Below are positions 21,754 to 32,566 of a DNA stretch of 64,000 nucleotides, one piece after another (position 1 is the first letter of the stretch; each line of letters begins with the position of its first letter). The DNA is taken from the NCBI GenBank assembly GCA_964035575.1, contig OZ037914.1:877129-941128 (forward strand), given 5' to 3'. Source of the DNA: Rhynchopus sp. YZ270_cl-10 (lineage: Eukaryota; Euglenozoa; Diplonemea; Diplonemida; Diplonemidae). The notes under the pieces are model-generated. The model saw only the letters and a list, made by a program, of their open reading frames with translations, did not search any database and was not told the DNA's origin. A program made the position numbers and the translations under genes.

Positions 21754-22566
21754 ATGTCGACCTACTCGATGCTCGTTCTCCTCGCCGTGGTTGCGACTGC
21801 GTCTGCCCAGATCACTCTGACCAGCTGCTCACGTGACGTTGACTGCCGCACCTACGAGGACACCATCGCAACCTGCTCGTCCAACACCTGCTCGTGCACT
21901 GCCCCCGACACCACTGACTTCTGCAGTGGAAACTCCACAGGAACCACCGGTGTGACGTACGTGTTCTCCTTCACCTTCGACTGTGACAGGTTCTTCACCA
22001 GCCCTTCGCTCATCAGCAGAATCCGTCTGACCATTGAGCAGACTGTGTCCCTTGGAGAGATCGCCATTGACATCACCTTCTCGTGTGGATCTGTGCAGGC
22101 TGCCGTTTCTCTTGACGCCCCTGTGGGAAGTGTGGCGACGATTGGAGCAGAGATCACCACCAACCTGGAGGCCGCGATTGTGGACACTGAGATGGCCGGC
22201 ACGCTGACCTCGAGCGAGGCGTCTGTGGACGCAGGAACCACCACTGACGTGTGCACTGTGACGTCCCCTGCTGCCACCGCGGTGTACGTGCCCGCAACCT
22301 CGTCGTGCACCATTCTCACATGCGTCACCGGTTACGAGCTGACCACGTCCGCACCGAGCTACGTGGCCGCCTGCACTGCGGTTGTGAACGAGGTTGACGA
22401 CGACCTGTCGGACGGTGCCATCGCCGCCATTGTGCTCGGATCCGTCGGGTTCTGCGCCCTGATCGTCGCCGCCGTCGTCATCGTTGTCTCCAAGAAGGAC
22501 GAGCCCGTGGAGCAGACCCAGAACAAGGCCGTCGCGGGTGAGCCCTTCGCCGACGTCGACGTCTAA
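21754..22566 (+). CDS. 12-cysteine type I membrane surface protein, paralog 6
   Basis: The protein has 270 aa. The signal peptide is the MSTYSM type, as in paralog 4. The first cysteine block (CSRDVDCRTYEDTIATCSSNTCSC) resembles paralogs 5 and 9, while the centre (APVGSVATIGAEITTNLEAA) resembles paralog 4. One sequon (NST). The stalk VDDDLSD is followed by one helix and a tail ending EPFADVDV. All 12 cysteines are present. Neighbouring DNA is unique. The combination of blocks again suggests exchange between paralogs. In-frame upstream codons from about 21640 lie in leader DNA with a CA repeat and are not counted. Confidence 0.9.
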   Translation: MSTYSMLVLLAVVATASAQITLTSCSRDVDCRTYEDTIATCSSNTCSCTAPDTTDFCSGNSTGTTGVTYVFSFTFDCDRFFTSPSLISRIRLTIEQTVSLGEIAIDITFSCGSVQAAVSLDAPVGSVATIGAEITTNLEAAIVDTEMAGTLTSSEASVDAGTTTDVCTVTSPAATAVYVPATSSCTILTCVTGYELTTSAPSYVAACTAVVNEVDDDLSDGAIAAIVLGSVGFCALIVAAVVIVVSKKDEPVEQTQNKAVAGEPFADVDV

Positions 22567-25317
22567 GCATATTTTTAGGGGGGGAAAAAATAGCAAAGAA
22601 AAAGAAGGTGACCTCGTCCTCAGTTCGGGATGGGGAAGCCCAAATGGGAAAGTGAATCCCAAACAGAAAGTACGTTCGCTCTTCATTCCCTAGGCTGGTC
22701 TGCCGTCTTGGCTGATGTTTGTTGTATTTCCTGGCTCTGAGCATGCCCTCTGGGTGTGCTAAGGCCATTCGAGAAATACTGCGGAATCCAGGGTATCAGA
22801 GTTTACCATTACCTTTCTGTCTGTCGTGAACATGAACAAAATTTTTTTTTCCAGTATTTTTTTTTTTTCACTTATCCAGTAGTCTTAGATGTACATTCCC
22901 TCCCCTCCAAATACCTTTTTTTCTCTCTGTATTTCATTGCCAATATCACTACCAACGATCTTGCACATGAAATCGACCGTGTATTTTTTTTGAAAAGAAA
23001 AAAAAAGAAAAGAAAATGGGGGTGGAAAAAGTGCAGTACACAAAAGGAAAAATGTGTCAGAAAAAGGGAAACGAGAAGTGTAGACCCCTCTACCCGTTAA
23101 CTGGGCGCCAGAAACAAGCCACTGACAGTTTTTGTTTTGTTTTTTGTTGCTCCTTCAGCACCTGTCAGGTTAACTCTTTTAAATCTTACCTAATATTTTT
23201 ATTGAGAGGTATTGTGCGCTTTGTGGACTCCCCTCGGGCGTCCTTTTTTTGCCAACTCTCAGAAAAAAGTAAAATAGTTTCTTTCTCTTTTCGTGTTTGT
23301 TTCTAACTTATGGCACCAACCCCAGAGCGGGATGATCTGGATCGGGTAGAGGGTTGTCCCTTGTCTTCCCCCCCCCTCTTTTGTCTATGTGAGTTCAATG
23401 TTCGTTTTCTTTTTATATTTAGTATTCGTAACTTTTTTTTTATCCCGTATTTCACACAAAAAACCTTTTTTGTGAGTTATCTGCTCTAAGTCCGGGAGGA
23501 CATTGCACTTTGCGCGAATTTTTTTTTTTTTTGTTTCCACTTCCCCAATCCTGTGCGATTGCTGTGGTGCTTGGGTGGAATGGCACTTTCGGGTGTATTT
23601 TCGCTATCTAAACAAACGTTCATTTTCTGGTTTTAATGCTGGCGTTATGTCTGTGGTAAGTCAAGAAAGCCACCTCTCTCTTTCTCTCTCTCTCTTTTTT
23701 TTAATTTTTTTTTTAATTTTTCCAAAATTGTCGTTTTGGATGGAAAAAAAAAATTATTGAAAAAGGGGTTGTGGTTCCCTTCCCGAACGTCTTGTTGAGC
23801 ACTGACAGTCTTTTTTGTTGTCGCAGAAAAGTGAACTTTTCCTTTTTTGTTCCGAGAGGCTCAAAGAAGGAAAAAAAAACAAAATCATCTTTTCAAATAT
23901 CTTTTTTTTAATTTTGTTGCACATTGATTATTCCCCCCCCTTTCCCCAAATTCCCCTCCCCAATTCCCTCCTTACTCCCCACACACACACTCTCTCTCTC
24001 CGTTGTTGGATTAGCGTGTTGCAATGGGGGGTTTTTTTAATTTTGTGATTTCATAACAATTTCACAAAAGGTGACACCCAGCGCTTTACTTCCAACAATA
24101 ATAATAAAAAAAGTATAAACAGGAGGGAAGGGACAAACAGACAAAACAAAAGTACACAAAAAAAAAAAACGAACAAAAAAAGCAAAAAAAAAAAACAAAC
24201 AAACAAACGATGGATGTCATAATATGCACATCCAAGGGAGGCTGTAAAACAGCCCACAAATATTAAAATTTCAAGGGGAGGGTGGTATTTATTAAGAATC
24301 GAAGGGTAACCAAAGAAGTTTGGGGGGAAAAACAAAAAAAGAAGTCATTGTAAAAAAAAATCAGTGAGGGTGCAAAGGCTTTTTGTTTATTTTTTTTATA
24401 AATCTACGTCTCTCTACCTACCGTAGTACAAAAAAGGTTTCGGCCAACATTGAGTGCAGACCTAGTATGTCCATCAAAAGGATGGGTGTTAGGTGATTGC
24501 TGACAACAACAAAAATCATTTTAAAACAACAAAAAAAAGTTTATAATCGAGGATGACTGCATTGTGTGTAGTCAGAAAAACGTTGCGTTCAACATTACAT
24601 TGCGCAATATAGGGGAGAAAGACAATACACCATTTTTTTAAAATTCCTCTTTTATTATTCTTTCAATTATAGCTCGATTTCCTGTGGCAATTTTTTGCCT
24701 CTTTGTTTTTTTCTCTTTTTTTTAAATTGTATTTTTCTTATTCTTCTTTTTGGAAAGGAAACAAAATGAAACGGCTGTCCAGAGTTGCAATTTTTTTTTG
24801 TGATGTTTCTTGCCAAGCAACACAAAAAAAAAAGATAAATCAATTATTTGGGTACCGTTCTTTCTTCAAAAAAGAAGGAGGGAAAAAAAAAAAAAACACA
24901 GTCAAAGCCAACGCCCCCCTCCTTTTGCTATGATTTTGGTACTCCAGAAATAAAAAATACCAAGTACGCAACAAGTACGCAACAAGTACGCAATATAGGG
25001 TATTCCTGTATTTTTTTTTTCGTGCACAAAGTGCGCAACAAGTACGCAAAATGGGGTTATCAGGAGCACCAGATTTGTTTTTTTTTTTGTTTTTCTCTCT
25101 TTGTTTTTTCTTTCTCCTTCTTTTCTTTCAAAATACCATTCCTATCTTGAGATTATATTCCCCCCTCTTCATACGGTACTACGGCTGAGATGAATGGGGG
25201 TGGAAAAAAAAAAAAACAGACAGAATATTACTTCAAAAATATGTTTAGACACATATAATAAATGGGGGGATAGTAAAGTCATATAGGAATGACAACGGTC
25301 GTAACGGATCACTGCGG

Positions 25318-25350
<33 letters not shown>

Positions 25351-25641
25351 CTTTCTCTCCTGCACTCTGGTTCTGAAGAGAGGGGGGGAAAAAGAAAGAA
25401 GTGTTTTTGAAGAATCTCTCTTTTTCTCTCTGTCTATCAACCCCCTTTTTTTTTTTGCGGGTAACCCATTTACAATACAGCTTACCTTAGTAGATAAACT
25501 TCTGGGGAAACGGAAACAAAAAAAAAAAAAAGCAGGAAAAAAAATTTTTTTTTACCGTACGTCATCACGACCTAAACCAACGTGAACCCCTCAAAAAATT
25601 TCCCCCCCCGAACCAATTCTGATTTTTTGTTTTTAAACCAG

Positions 25642-25680
<39 letters not shown>

Positions 25681-26513
25681 CATTTTTTCCCCTTCCAACA
25701 GATGGCTACCTGGGGGTACATCGTTGTCTTTATCTCTTTGCTCTTTTAATGCGTGTTGTAGATTTCCTGGGAGGGGGAAAAAAAAGTAGTGAAGATCATC
25801 CCTCGGGTGGTCAACACTAATACAACCAAGTTTTTCAAAAAAAAAATCAAAAAAAAAAAATCAAACAAGTAACTGTATGCGTGTATTGCTTTATTTTTCA
25901 TTCCCTCAAAAAAAAAAAAATCCTAGATGGTGCAGTGAGAGGAGAGGGATTTTGATTTTTCGTTTTGTGTTTTTTTTTTTTTTAATTTTTTTATATTGCT
26001 TGTTGACGTTTGTGTGGAGTGGGGTATGGGGTATGGGGAGGCGTTCACTGTTGACACTTAATGTTATTGTGTTCACAGCGAAAATTCTTCCCTTCTTCTC
26101 CTCTTCCCATTCCTGTGAGAAGGGTCATCCAGTACATATGATGTGTTTTTTTTTTTTTTTTTTTTTTTTTTTTGGTTTCTCTCTACATGTCACTGACAAG
26201 TGGAACGGTGTTGCAATGGCTAAGGTTTGCATTTAATGTAAATTTTTTTTGTTCATTGTCATATTACCGGACAATCAGAAAGGGGAAAAAAAAAGAAAAA
26301 GAAGAAAAAAAGAGTTTCTGTGGGGGGGCATTATTTGTCTTATTGTATCTGTAGTTTTTGTTCTGATTCTTGAGTTGGAAGTCTCACGTCAGGTAGGTAT
26401 CCGTTATGGACATGCATAGCATTGAAAAGCGGTGAGCTGCGCCAGGTGTGTTGTGTTTGTTCTGATGTTCTGATGAAGCCGACCATGAGTTTGGTAGTGT
26501 TTAAAAAAAATAC
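22567..26513. other. 3.9-kb gene-free spacer
   Basis: The longest gene-free stretch outside mobile elements. It has many T, A and C runs, including a T run of over 40 bases near 25640-25681 and CT repeats near 23676-23695. A short tandem repeat with AAGTACGCAAC units lies at about 24962-24995, with related pieces to 25050. An AGTG...CACT-type repeat lies near 25789-25832. No gene is supported; frames are short and low in complexity. Confidence 0.6.
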
Positions 26514-27437
26514 CCACCACACATCCACACAGCTTGTGTATCACAAAAAAAACAAAACAACACAACTTTATCATGTCGACCACCTCGATGTTCGTTCTCC
26601 TCGGTATGGTTGCAGTTGCGTCTGCCCAGATCTCGCTGACCACCTGCTCCCGTGACGTTGACTGCCGCACCTACGAGGACACCACCGCCGTCTGCCTGTC
26701 GAGCGGATGTGACTGTACCTCCCCCGACACCACTGACTTCTGCAGTGCCAACTCCACCTCCACCACCACCGGTGTGTCGTACGTCTACTCCTTCAACTTC
26801 GACTGTGACAAGTTCTTCACGAACCCCGCACTCATCAGCAGAATCCGTCTGTCCATTGAGCAGACTGTGTCCCTTGGAGAGATCGCCATTGAGATCACCT
26901 TCTCGTGTGGATCTGTTGAGATGATTGTGAACGGAGACATCCCTGTGGCAAGCGTTGCGTCGATCGGTGCGGACATCCAGACCAGCGTGGAGGCTGCCGT
27001 CCTCGGAACTGAGATGCAGGGAACCCTCACCGCAAGCAGCGCAAGCGTGGACGCCGGCACCACCGCCACCACCTGCAACGTGACCTCCCCTGTCACCGCG
27101 GCCGTGTACGTCGACGCCAGCGGCAACTGCACCGTGACCGCCTGCGAGACCGGATACGACGTGCAGTCGTCGTTCCCCAACTACATCGCCGAGTGCGTGG
27201 CGGTTGACGTCGACAGCAGCGACGACGACCTCTCCAAGGCCTCCATTGCCGCCATTGTCATTGGATCGTTCGCATTCGTTGTGCTGATCGGTGCCGCCGC
27301 CTTCATCATGTGCGGCAGCAAGTCCTCCCCACCTGCGGAGGAGGAGAACGTGAAGGCCGAGAACGAGCCGGTTGACGTTTAAGTCATTTGTGTGTTGTAA
27401 GCTCTATTTTTTATTTTTCCCTCCCTCACATCTCGAC
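26514..27437. repeat. 0.92-kb duplicated block, copy 1 (with paralog 7)
   Basis: From CCACCACACATCC in the leader to CATCTCGAC downstream of the stop, this block matches 28904-29830 at a 2,390-bp offset. I see one silent base difference in the coding part and one T-run length difference after the stop. The flanks differ, so the duplication covers only the gene with about 60 bases on each side. Confidence 0.85.
26573..27382 (+). CDS. 12-cysteine type I membrane surface protein, paralog 7
   Basis: The protein has 269 aa and is identical to paralog 8. Signal peptide as in array A. The first half resembles array A and the centre has IPVASVASIGADIQTSVEAA. The last third is distinctive: sequons NST, NVT and NCT, then CETGYDVQSSFPNYIAEC, and a stalk-helix junction of DDDLSKASIAAIVIG in place of DLSDGAIA. 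The tail carries a cysteine at the membrane edge (MCGSKS) and ends NEPVDV. All 12 ectodomain cysteines are kept. The start is set by the shared signal peptide. Confidence 0.9.
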   Translation: MSTTSMFVLLGMVAVASAQISLTTCSRDVDCRTYEDTTAVCLSSGCDCTSPDTTDFCSANSTSTTTGVSYVYSFNFDCDKFFTNPALISRIRLSIEQTVSLGEIAIEITFSCGSVEMIVNGDIPVASVASIGADIQTSVEAAVLGTEMQGTLTASSASVDAGTTATTCNVTSPVTAAVYVDASGNCTVTACETGYDVQSSFPNYIAECVAVDVDSSDDDLSKASIAAIVIGSFAFVVLIGAAAFIMCGSKSSPPAEEENVKAENEPVDV

Positions 27438-28281
27438 AACGTGCGCTCAGAGCCGCGGTGAGCGGAGAGACACATGGCCCTTTTGTTTTTGGCCCCCCTG
27501 CAGGAATTATGTGGCCACCTTGGAGCTTCGCTGGCCTAGCCTTTGCTCTCCTCGCTTCCGAGCGGAGTGCAGCACTAGCCGACGTCTAACCATCGCACTA
27601 AAGGTACGCCACTCTTTTTTCTTACCTAGGAACAGTCACCATGTACGGGCCAACCAGGGCTAACCGTTTCCCATACTCCCCCTCTGCTGTGTATTAGTTG
27701 TCGTCATGAGGCCCAGTCCACGACTACCACCCACTTTCTATTTATTTGAACGAAATCTACGGTCTATTTCTTGTAAGACAAAACAAAAAACAAAAAAAAA
27801 CAAAAACTATTTTTTTTTTATCAAACGGCAGCGTTGTGCACCAACAGAGCTCTTTGTGTGTCAACACAACTCCACTGGTGCTACCCTTTTCTCGCTGCTT
27901 TTTTCTTTTTTTCTTTTTTGGTTTTTAGTTATTATTTTTTTTAAAGTTTGGAATCATCGGATTTGCATCACGCCTCAAGAGCCTGATGCCATCCGTATTT
28001 TTTTCAACCTTTATTTTTTTGCCTTCTCGCAGTGTCTGAACTGCACCATTTTTTTTTCTTCTTCTTTTTGCATTCCCACATTTTGGTAGCACGAATCCCC
28101 TTAGGCGAAGAGAATGGGTGTAAAACGCTGCCTCAATGTATTCTTGCTGTATGTGCGTATGTGTGCGAGTTGGGGTTTGCCCTGATTTGCACACAGCCCA
28201 TTCCTGGGGAAAAAAGGGGGGAAAAAAAACTGATGGAAAAAAAAGGAAGCAACGAAGACCAACTACAGAGTGTTTGCTCCA

Positions 28282-28304
28282 GGGGGCGGGGGCGGATGGG
28301 GGGG
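28282..28304 (+). other. G-rich tract, possible G-quadruplex
   Basis: Runs of 5, 5 and 7 G separated by 1-5 bases. It could form a quadruplex if the last run is split; this is a pattern match only. Confidence 0.35.
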
Positions 28305-28679
28305 CAGATTGCCCCCCTTCCCCTCCCCTGGCCTGGCTACAATGAAAAGAGAAAAAAAAATATTGAAGAAAAAGCGAAAAAGTTGACAGAAAAAAAGTGA
28401 AAAAAAAATAAGGAAAATGAAAAAAAAAAAAATATTGAAAAAAATGGGAGAAAAAACCCCCCCAGCGGGCTAACCAGAAACCTGGAGTCTCGCTTATTGT
28501 ACCTGTACTTCCCAGCCAAAAAAAAAGAAGAAAAAAAGACGGAGTTGTGAAGATGTCTTTGTTGTCATGTTCAGAACTCAGACGAGTTATCAAAAAAAAA
28601 GAGGGGCACCGTGTATTTTCTTTCTGCTAACGAGAGGTTGTGTACCGCCCTTCCCGTTCACACTACGGTACGGGTAAGT

Positions 28680-28790
28680 CTACTTAGGTTTCCTTTTACA
28701 TCTTCTGTTGTTGGACGTAGGGTATTTATGCTTTTATCAGGATGGCTGGCATCGCATGTGGGTCAGTCGGAGATGCATCAATATCTTCAC
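28680..28790. repeat. ~110-bp dispersed repeat, copy 3
   Basis: Matches 15664-15780 from TACTTAGGTTTCC onward, then diverges slightly (GGACGTAGGGTATTTATG). It ends near GATGCATCAATATC. Confidence 0.6.
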
Positions 28791-28819
28791 TTTTCTTGTT
28801 CAATAACCCTCAGAGAACC

Positions 28820-28870
28820 ATGTGCTTGCGTCTGCTGATGAACGGTGAGGCGTTTGCACTTTTAGCTTCG
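28820..28870. repeat. Hairpin-type repeat H3
   Basis: GTGC at 28822 and GCAC at 28856 bracket TGCGTCTGCTGATGAACG and GAGGCGTTT. The copy at 41905 has almost the same core. Confidence 0.45.
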
Positions 28871-28903
28871 CTTTAGTGCTCGTCTGTGAGTACGTGTCAC
28901 ACA

Positions 28904-29830
28904 CCACCACACATCCACACAGCTTGTGTATCACAAAAAAAACAAAACAACACAACTTTATCATGTCGACCACCTCGATGTTCGTTCTCCTCGGTATGGT
29001 TGCAGTTGCGTCTGCCCAGATCTCGCTGACCACCTGCTCCCGTGACGTTGACTGCCGCACCTACGAGGACACCACCGCCGTCTGCCTGTCGAGCGGATGT
29101 GACTGTACCTCCCCCGACACCACTGACTTCTGCAGTGCCAACTCCACCTCCACCACCACCGGTGTGTCGTACGTCTACTCCTTCAACTTCGACTGTGACA
29201 AGTTCTTCACGAACCCCGCACTCATCAGCAGAATCCGTCTGTCCATTGAGCAGACTGTGTCCCTTGGAGAGATCGCCATTGAGATCACCTTCTCGTGTGG
29301 ATCTGTTGAGATGATTGTGAACGGAGATATCCCTGTGGCAAGCGTTGCGTCGATCGGTGCGGACATCCAGACCAGCGTGGAGGCTGCCGTCCTCGGAACT
29401 GAGATGCAGGGAACCCTCACCGCAAGCAGCGCAAGCGTGGACGCCGGCACCACCGCCACCACCTGCAACGTGACCTCCCCTGTCACCGCGGCCGTGTACG
29501 TCGACGCCAGCGGCAACTGCACCGTGACCGCCTGCGAGACCGGATACGACGTGCAGTCGTCGTTCCCCAACTACATCGCCGAGTGCGTGGCGGTTGACGT
29601 CGACAGCAGCGACGACGACCTCTCCAAGGCCTCCATTGCCGCCATTGTCATTGGATCGTTCGCATTCGTTGTGCTGATCGGTGCCGCCGCCTTCATCATG
29701 TGCGGCAGCAAGTCCTCCCCACCTGCGGAGGAGGAGAACGTGAAGGCCGAGAACGAGCCGGTTGACGTTTAAGTCATTTGTGTGTTGTAAGCTCTATTTT
29801 TTTTTATTTTTCCCTCCCTCACATCTCGAC
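28904..29830. repeat. 0.92-kb duplicated block, copy 2 (with paralog 8)
   Basis: See 26514-27437. The right edge is CATCTCGAC at 29830, after which the sequences differ completely. Confidence 0.85.
28963..29772 (+). CDS. 12-cysteine type I membrane surface protein, paralog 8
   Basis: The protein has 269 aa, identical to paralog 7; the only coding difference I find is a silent C-to-T near 29327. This points to a very recent duplication or a conversion that homogenised the pair. In-frame codons upstream from 28876 fall partly outside the duplicated block and are leader sequence. As in paralog 7, the stalk-helix junction lacks the DLSDGAIA signature and the tail ends NEPVDV. Confidence 0.9.
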   Translation: MSTTSMFVLLGMVAVASAQISLTTCSRDVDCRTYEDTTAVCLSSGCDCTSPDTTDFCSANSTSTTTGVSYVYSFNFDCDKFFTNPALISRIRLSIEQTVSLGEIAIEITFSCGSVEMIVNGDIPVASVASIGADIQTSVEAAVLGTEMQGTLTASSASVDAGTTATTCNVTSPVTAAVYVDASGNCTVTACETGYDVQSSFPNYIAECVAVDVDSSDDDLSKASIAAIVIGSFAFVVLIGAAAFIMCGSKSSPPAEEENVKAENEPVDV

Positions 29831-29925
29831 GCGGTACATTCGGGGCACGTGGCGTAAGAGGACGTTCCCCTTATTACTCTTTATTGATACGACGTCGGCT
29901 GTGAGTGCTTTACAATTTTGTTTTT

Positions 29926-29957
<32 letters not shown>

Positions 29958-30531
29958 CACACCACAGTGATACGCTTTTTTTTCCCTGAATGCCCGCAGA
30001 CAGCTTGCCACCATCCCCCCCCTTCGTGGAAATGCTTTGTCTGGGCCATTTTTCTTCCACCAAAACTCCGAGAAAAGAGGCATCCTAAGAATGTGTTGCT
30101 ACTCATCAGAATCTCTGATAGGCAATTTACTTATTCTTTTTGAGATTTCTTTTCTTTATCTTATTTTCTTTTTTTGTCAAAAGAAGATCTAGTTGAGGGA
30201 GATACTTAAGAACGGACGACGTCGGGGCCCAGCGCTTGGTGCCATATCCTGGATCAGAGAGGGCGTGCAAAAAAAGAAGGCATTCAAATTTCCGTAATCG
30301 TAAAAAAAAATGTTCGTAAAAAAAGGTCGAACTTCCAGAAAAATCCTGATAAGGTCGAGCATTATTACGTTCAATAATTTTTACGATTACGGTATTTGGG
30401 TTCTTCCGCTCCACCGTTGATGCAATCTTAAATCACCGTTTCTTTCGATATTCCCCACAGCTGCTTCTACATTTATGTGTTTGCGTCCGTGAGGACAACG
30501 CATCCCCCGTTTTTTTTTTTTTATCCCCGCT
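29831..30531. other. Gene-free spacer
   Basis: CT repeat near 29930-29950 and T runs. No gene is supported. Confidence 0.5.
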
Positions 30532-30601
30532 TGAGACCATGAATTTCACGCCCCTTCACAAAATCGTGAAGGAGGTGCGTGAATTTATTTTCCGGTATTT
30601 C

Positions 30602-30690
30602 ACGCTCAAAAAATAAATTCACGCTCAGAAAAATAAATTCACGCTCAGAAAAATAAATTCACGCTCAGAAAAATAAATTCACGCTCAGAA
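30602..30690. repeat. 20-bp tandem repeat, about 4.5 copies
   Basis: Unit ACGCTCAGAAAAATAAATTC, exact except in the first copy. The GTGAATTTATTTTCC stretch just before it is its inverted relative and also matches an arm of the 31166-31310 hairpin. Confidence 0.75.
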
Positions 30691-30879
30691 AATCGTAGAA
30701 CTGAACTCTCGAAAATTTTTTTGGAGGCCTTTGGAGGCCCAATTTTGCAATTAAAGCCAGAAAAGAGGCATTTTGAGCCATTCTAGGGGTCTCAAACGCA
30801 TTTTTCAGTTAATTTTCTGTAGCACACAAACCAAGGATACACACCGTTTTTTTTTCCCAATATTCTTCCAAAATCCCAA

Positions 30880-31041
30880 ATGACACCTCAAAAACGTACG
30901 AGGGCACCTGTGGAGAGTGAGTCCGACACGAACACAAGTGACTCATCGTCATCGTCTTCCTCATCTTCATCAGAAGTACAGCCGCGTAAGCGCCACAAAC
31001 CCGCTGCACCAGTTCTGGCTCAAGGCGCTGTCCAGCGCTAA
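30880..31041 (+). CDS. Possible 53-aa Ser-rich basic peptide inside the MITE candidate
   Basis: An ATG frame of 53 codons starts MTPQKRTRAP, has ten consecutive serines at 22-31 and a basic PRKRHK that resembles a nuclear localisation signal, and ends in TAA. Its composition is more protein-like than the spacer frames. It could be the surviving start of a transposase from a parent element, or chance. It has no counterpart elsewhere in the window. Confidence 0.25.
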   Translation: MTPQKRTRAPVESESDTNTSDSSSSSSSSSSEVQPRKRHKPAAPVLAQGAVQR

Positions 31042-31165
31042 GAGTTCCACATAAAAAAACTGAATCAAAAATCATCATAAAAATAACCATCCCACCCTCT
31101 TCTCTTTGTACGTGAAAACGGGTTGTGAAATTCATGGTCTCATTTGGAGATAAAATAATATATTT

Positions 31166-31310
31166 TCGTGAATTTATACCAGTATTTCACTTACAGGTGG
31201 AAACAGCCCTCGGGGAAGCATTTTTCCCCTCGGGCTTCGCCCTCGGGAAAAAATGCTTCCCCTCGGGCTGTTTCCACCTGTGCGTGAAATACTGGAAAAT
31301 AAATTCACGA
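31166..31310. repeat. 145-bp long hairpin
   Basis: Arms of more than 60 bases (CGTGAATTTATACCAGTATT and onward) pair almost perfectly around a GGGCTTCGCCC tip. Similar AT-rich sequence flanks both sides. The ends also match 30578-30606, so it is probably a relative of the neighbouring inverted-repeat element. Confidence 0.7.
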
Positions 31311-32566
31311 TAATAATATATATTATACAATCATTTTTTTTTTTTCTGTGAGTGTTTTATTTATTTCTTTTTTGAGAATGAAAAAAACGTGACATTTCAG
31401 CTTGTTGCTCCATTGGTGAGGTTCTATTATTGTATTATGTTCGACATCGCAAATTATTTGTACCTAAAAGAGGTGTGTGCTGTAGACTTGAGGGAGACTG
31501 CCGAGTTTGCCAAAAAAAATGCGCAAAAAAAAAAAAAAAAGATTTTTTTTTTTTGCACAAAAAAAAAGTGCAATCCGACTAATAAGTCCCCTCACCTACA
31601 TCCCCTATCCTTTTTATGCGTGTCTACATGACCTATAGCTTCTTTTTTGGTTAGCCCCCCCCTTTACTCGCTGCTTTTTCAGGTGTGTATTTTTGTTTTC
31701 AAGTCCAGGGTAATCCCATATACTGTCATGAGAGTCTTGGGTTCATCAATTTTATGTTCCGTTCGAAAAATACCTCGAAATGGATTTATTTTTAAAACAT
31801 CGGACACTCTTTTGTAAGGAAACTAAGCAATAAAAAAAAACAGTCTTAGTTTACCCCGCTCTTTTCAAAAAAAGAAAAAAAAGGGTATGTGTGTATGTGG
31901 AGGTGACACATACAGTTTTTCTTTTTTATTTTCTTTTTACCGTAGTGTAGTCAGTCTCAGATGCGGGGAGTGGGAGGTCGGTACAGTTGGGGGGTTTTAT
32001 ATGCTCCGCCATAAATTAAATGAGGCTACCACCATGGTAGCGAGAAATTTTTTTGTACCGTTTCCACGCTCCGTATGAATAAAAAATAGTGAACAAAAAA
32101 AAAACAAAAAAAAACAAACGAAAAGTTTCAAAACGAGAAAAAAAAATATCAGGTGTTAAATGTGGTCTTTTACCCCCCTTTTTGAGGGGGGCGGAAACTC
32201 GCACATTACAAATTCTTCAAAAAAATAAAAAAAGAGAACGGGAAGAAAAATAAAGGCCAAATGGTACCACAAGGTCAATGGCTCTACTGTATTGTATTTT
32301 CAGGTGGATCTTGTCGTAATTTTTGGTGTTGGTAGGGAATATGGTCGTAGACTTTGTTATCTACTCTCGGCTGAATACGACACAGATCCACAAAAAAAAA
32401 AAGCACAAAAAAAATAAGGAAAACGAAGCAAAAAAAAGATTGGGGATACGTTTTTACGTTACTTTGTCATTTTTGCTTTATTTTATGTACACACATCTCC
32501 CATCAGGTGATTACAACACAAAACACAAAAAGTTAAAAAACAAAAAACAAATCAACAGGGGAAAAA
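31311..32566. other. Gene-free spacer
   Basis: A and T runs. Half of an H1-like hairpin lies near 31728-31750 (GAGAGTCTTGGGTTCATC), and a weak H1 at 31823-31849 follows TTGTAAGGAA. No gene is supported. Confidence 0.5.

Larger units (their letters stand above)
27438..28903. other. Gene-free spacer between the duplicated paralogs 7 and 8
   Basis: No gene is supported. It contains a G-rich tract (28282-28304), the third copy of the ~110-bp dispersed repeat (28680-28790) and an H3 repeat (28820-28870). Confidence 0.55.
30532..31142. mobile_element. Small inverted-repeat element (MITE candidate)
   Basis: TGAGACCATGAATTTCAC at 30532-30549 is perfectly repeated in reverse complement at 31125-31142, and weaker similarity continues outward (TTTTATCYCC). 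Inside are five copies of a 20-bp tandem repeat (about 30602-30690) and a 53-codon frame (30880-31041). A clear target duplication is not visible, so the ends are provisional. Confidence 0.5.

Noticed and set aside
30602-30690. 20-bp tandem repeats as a CRISPR array
   Set aside because: There are no spacers between units and the context is eukaryotic.
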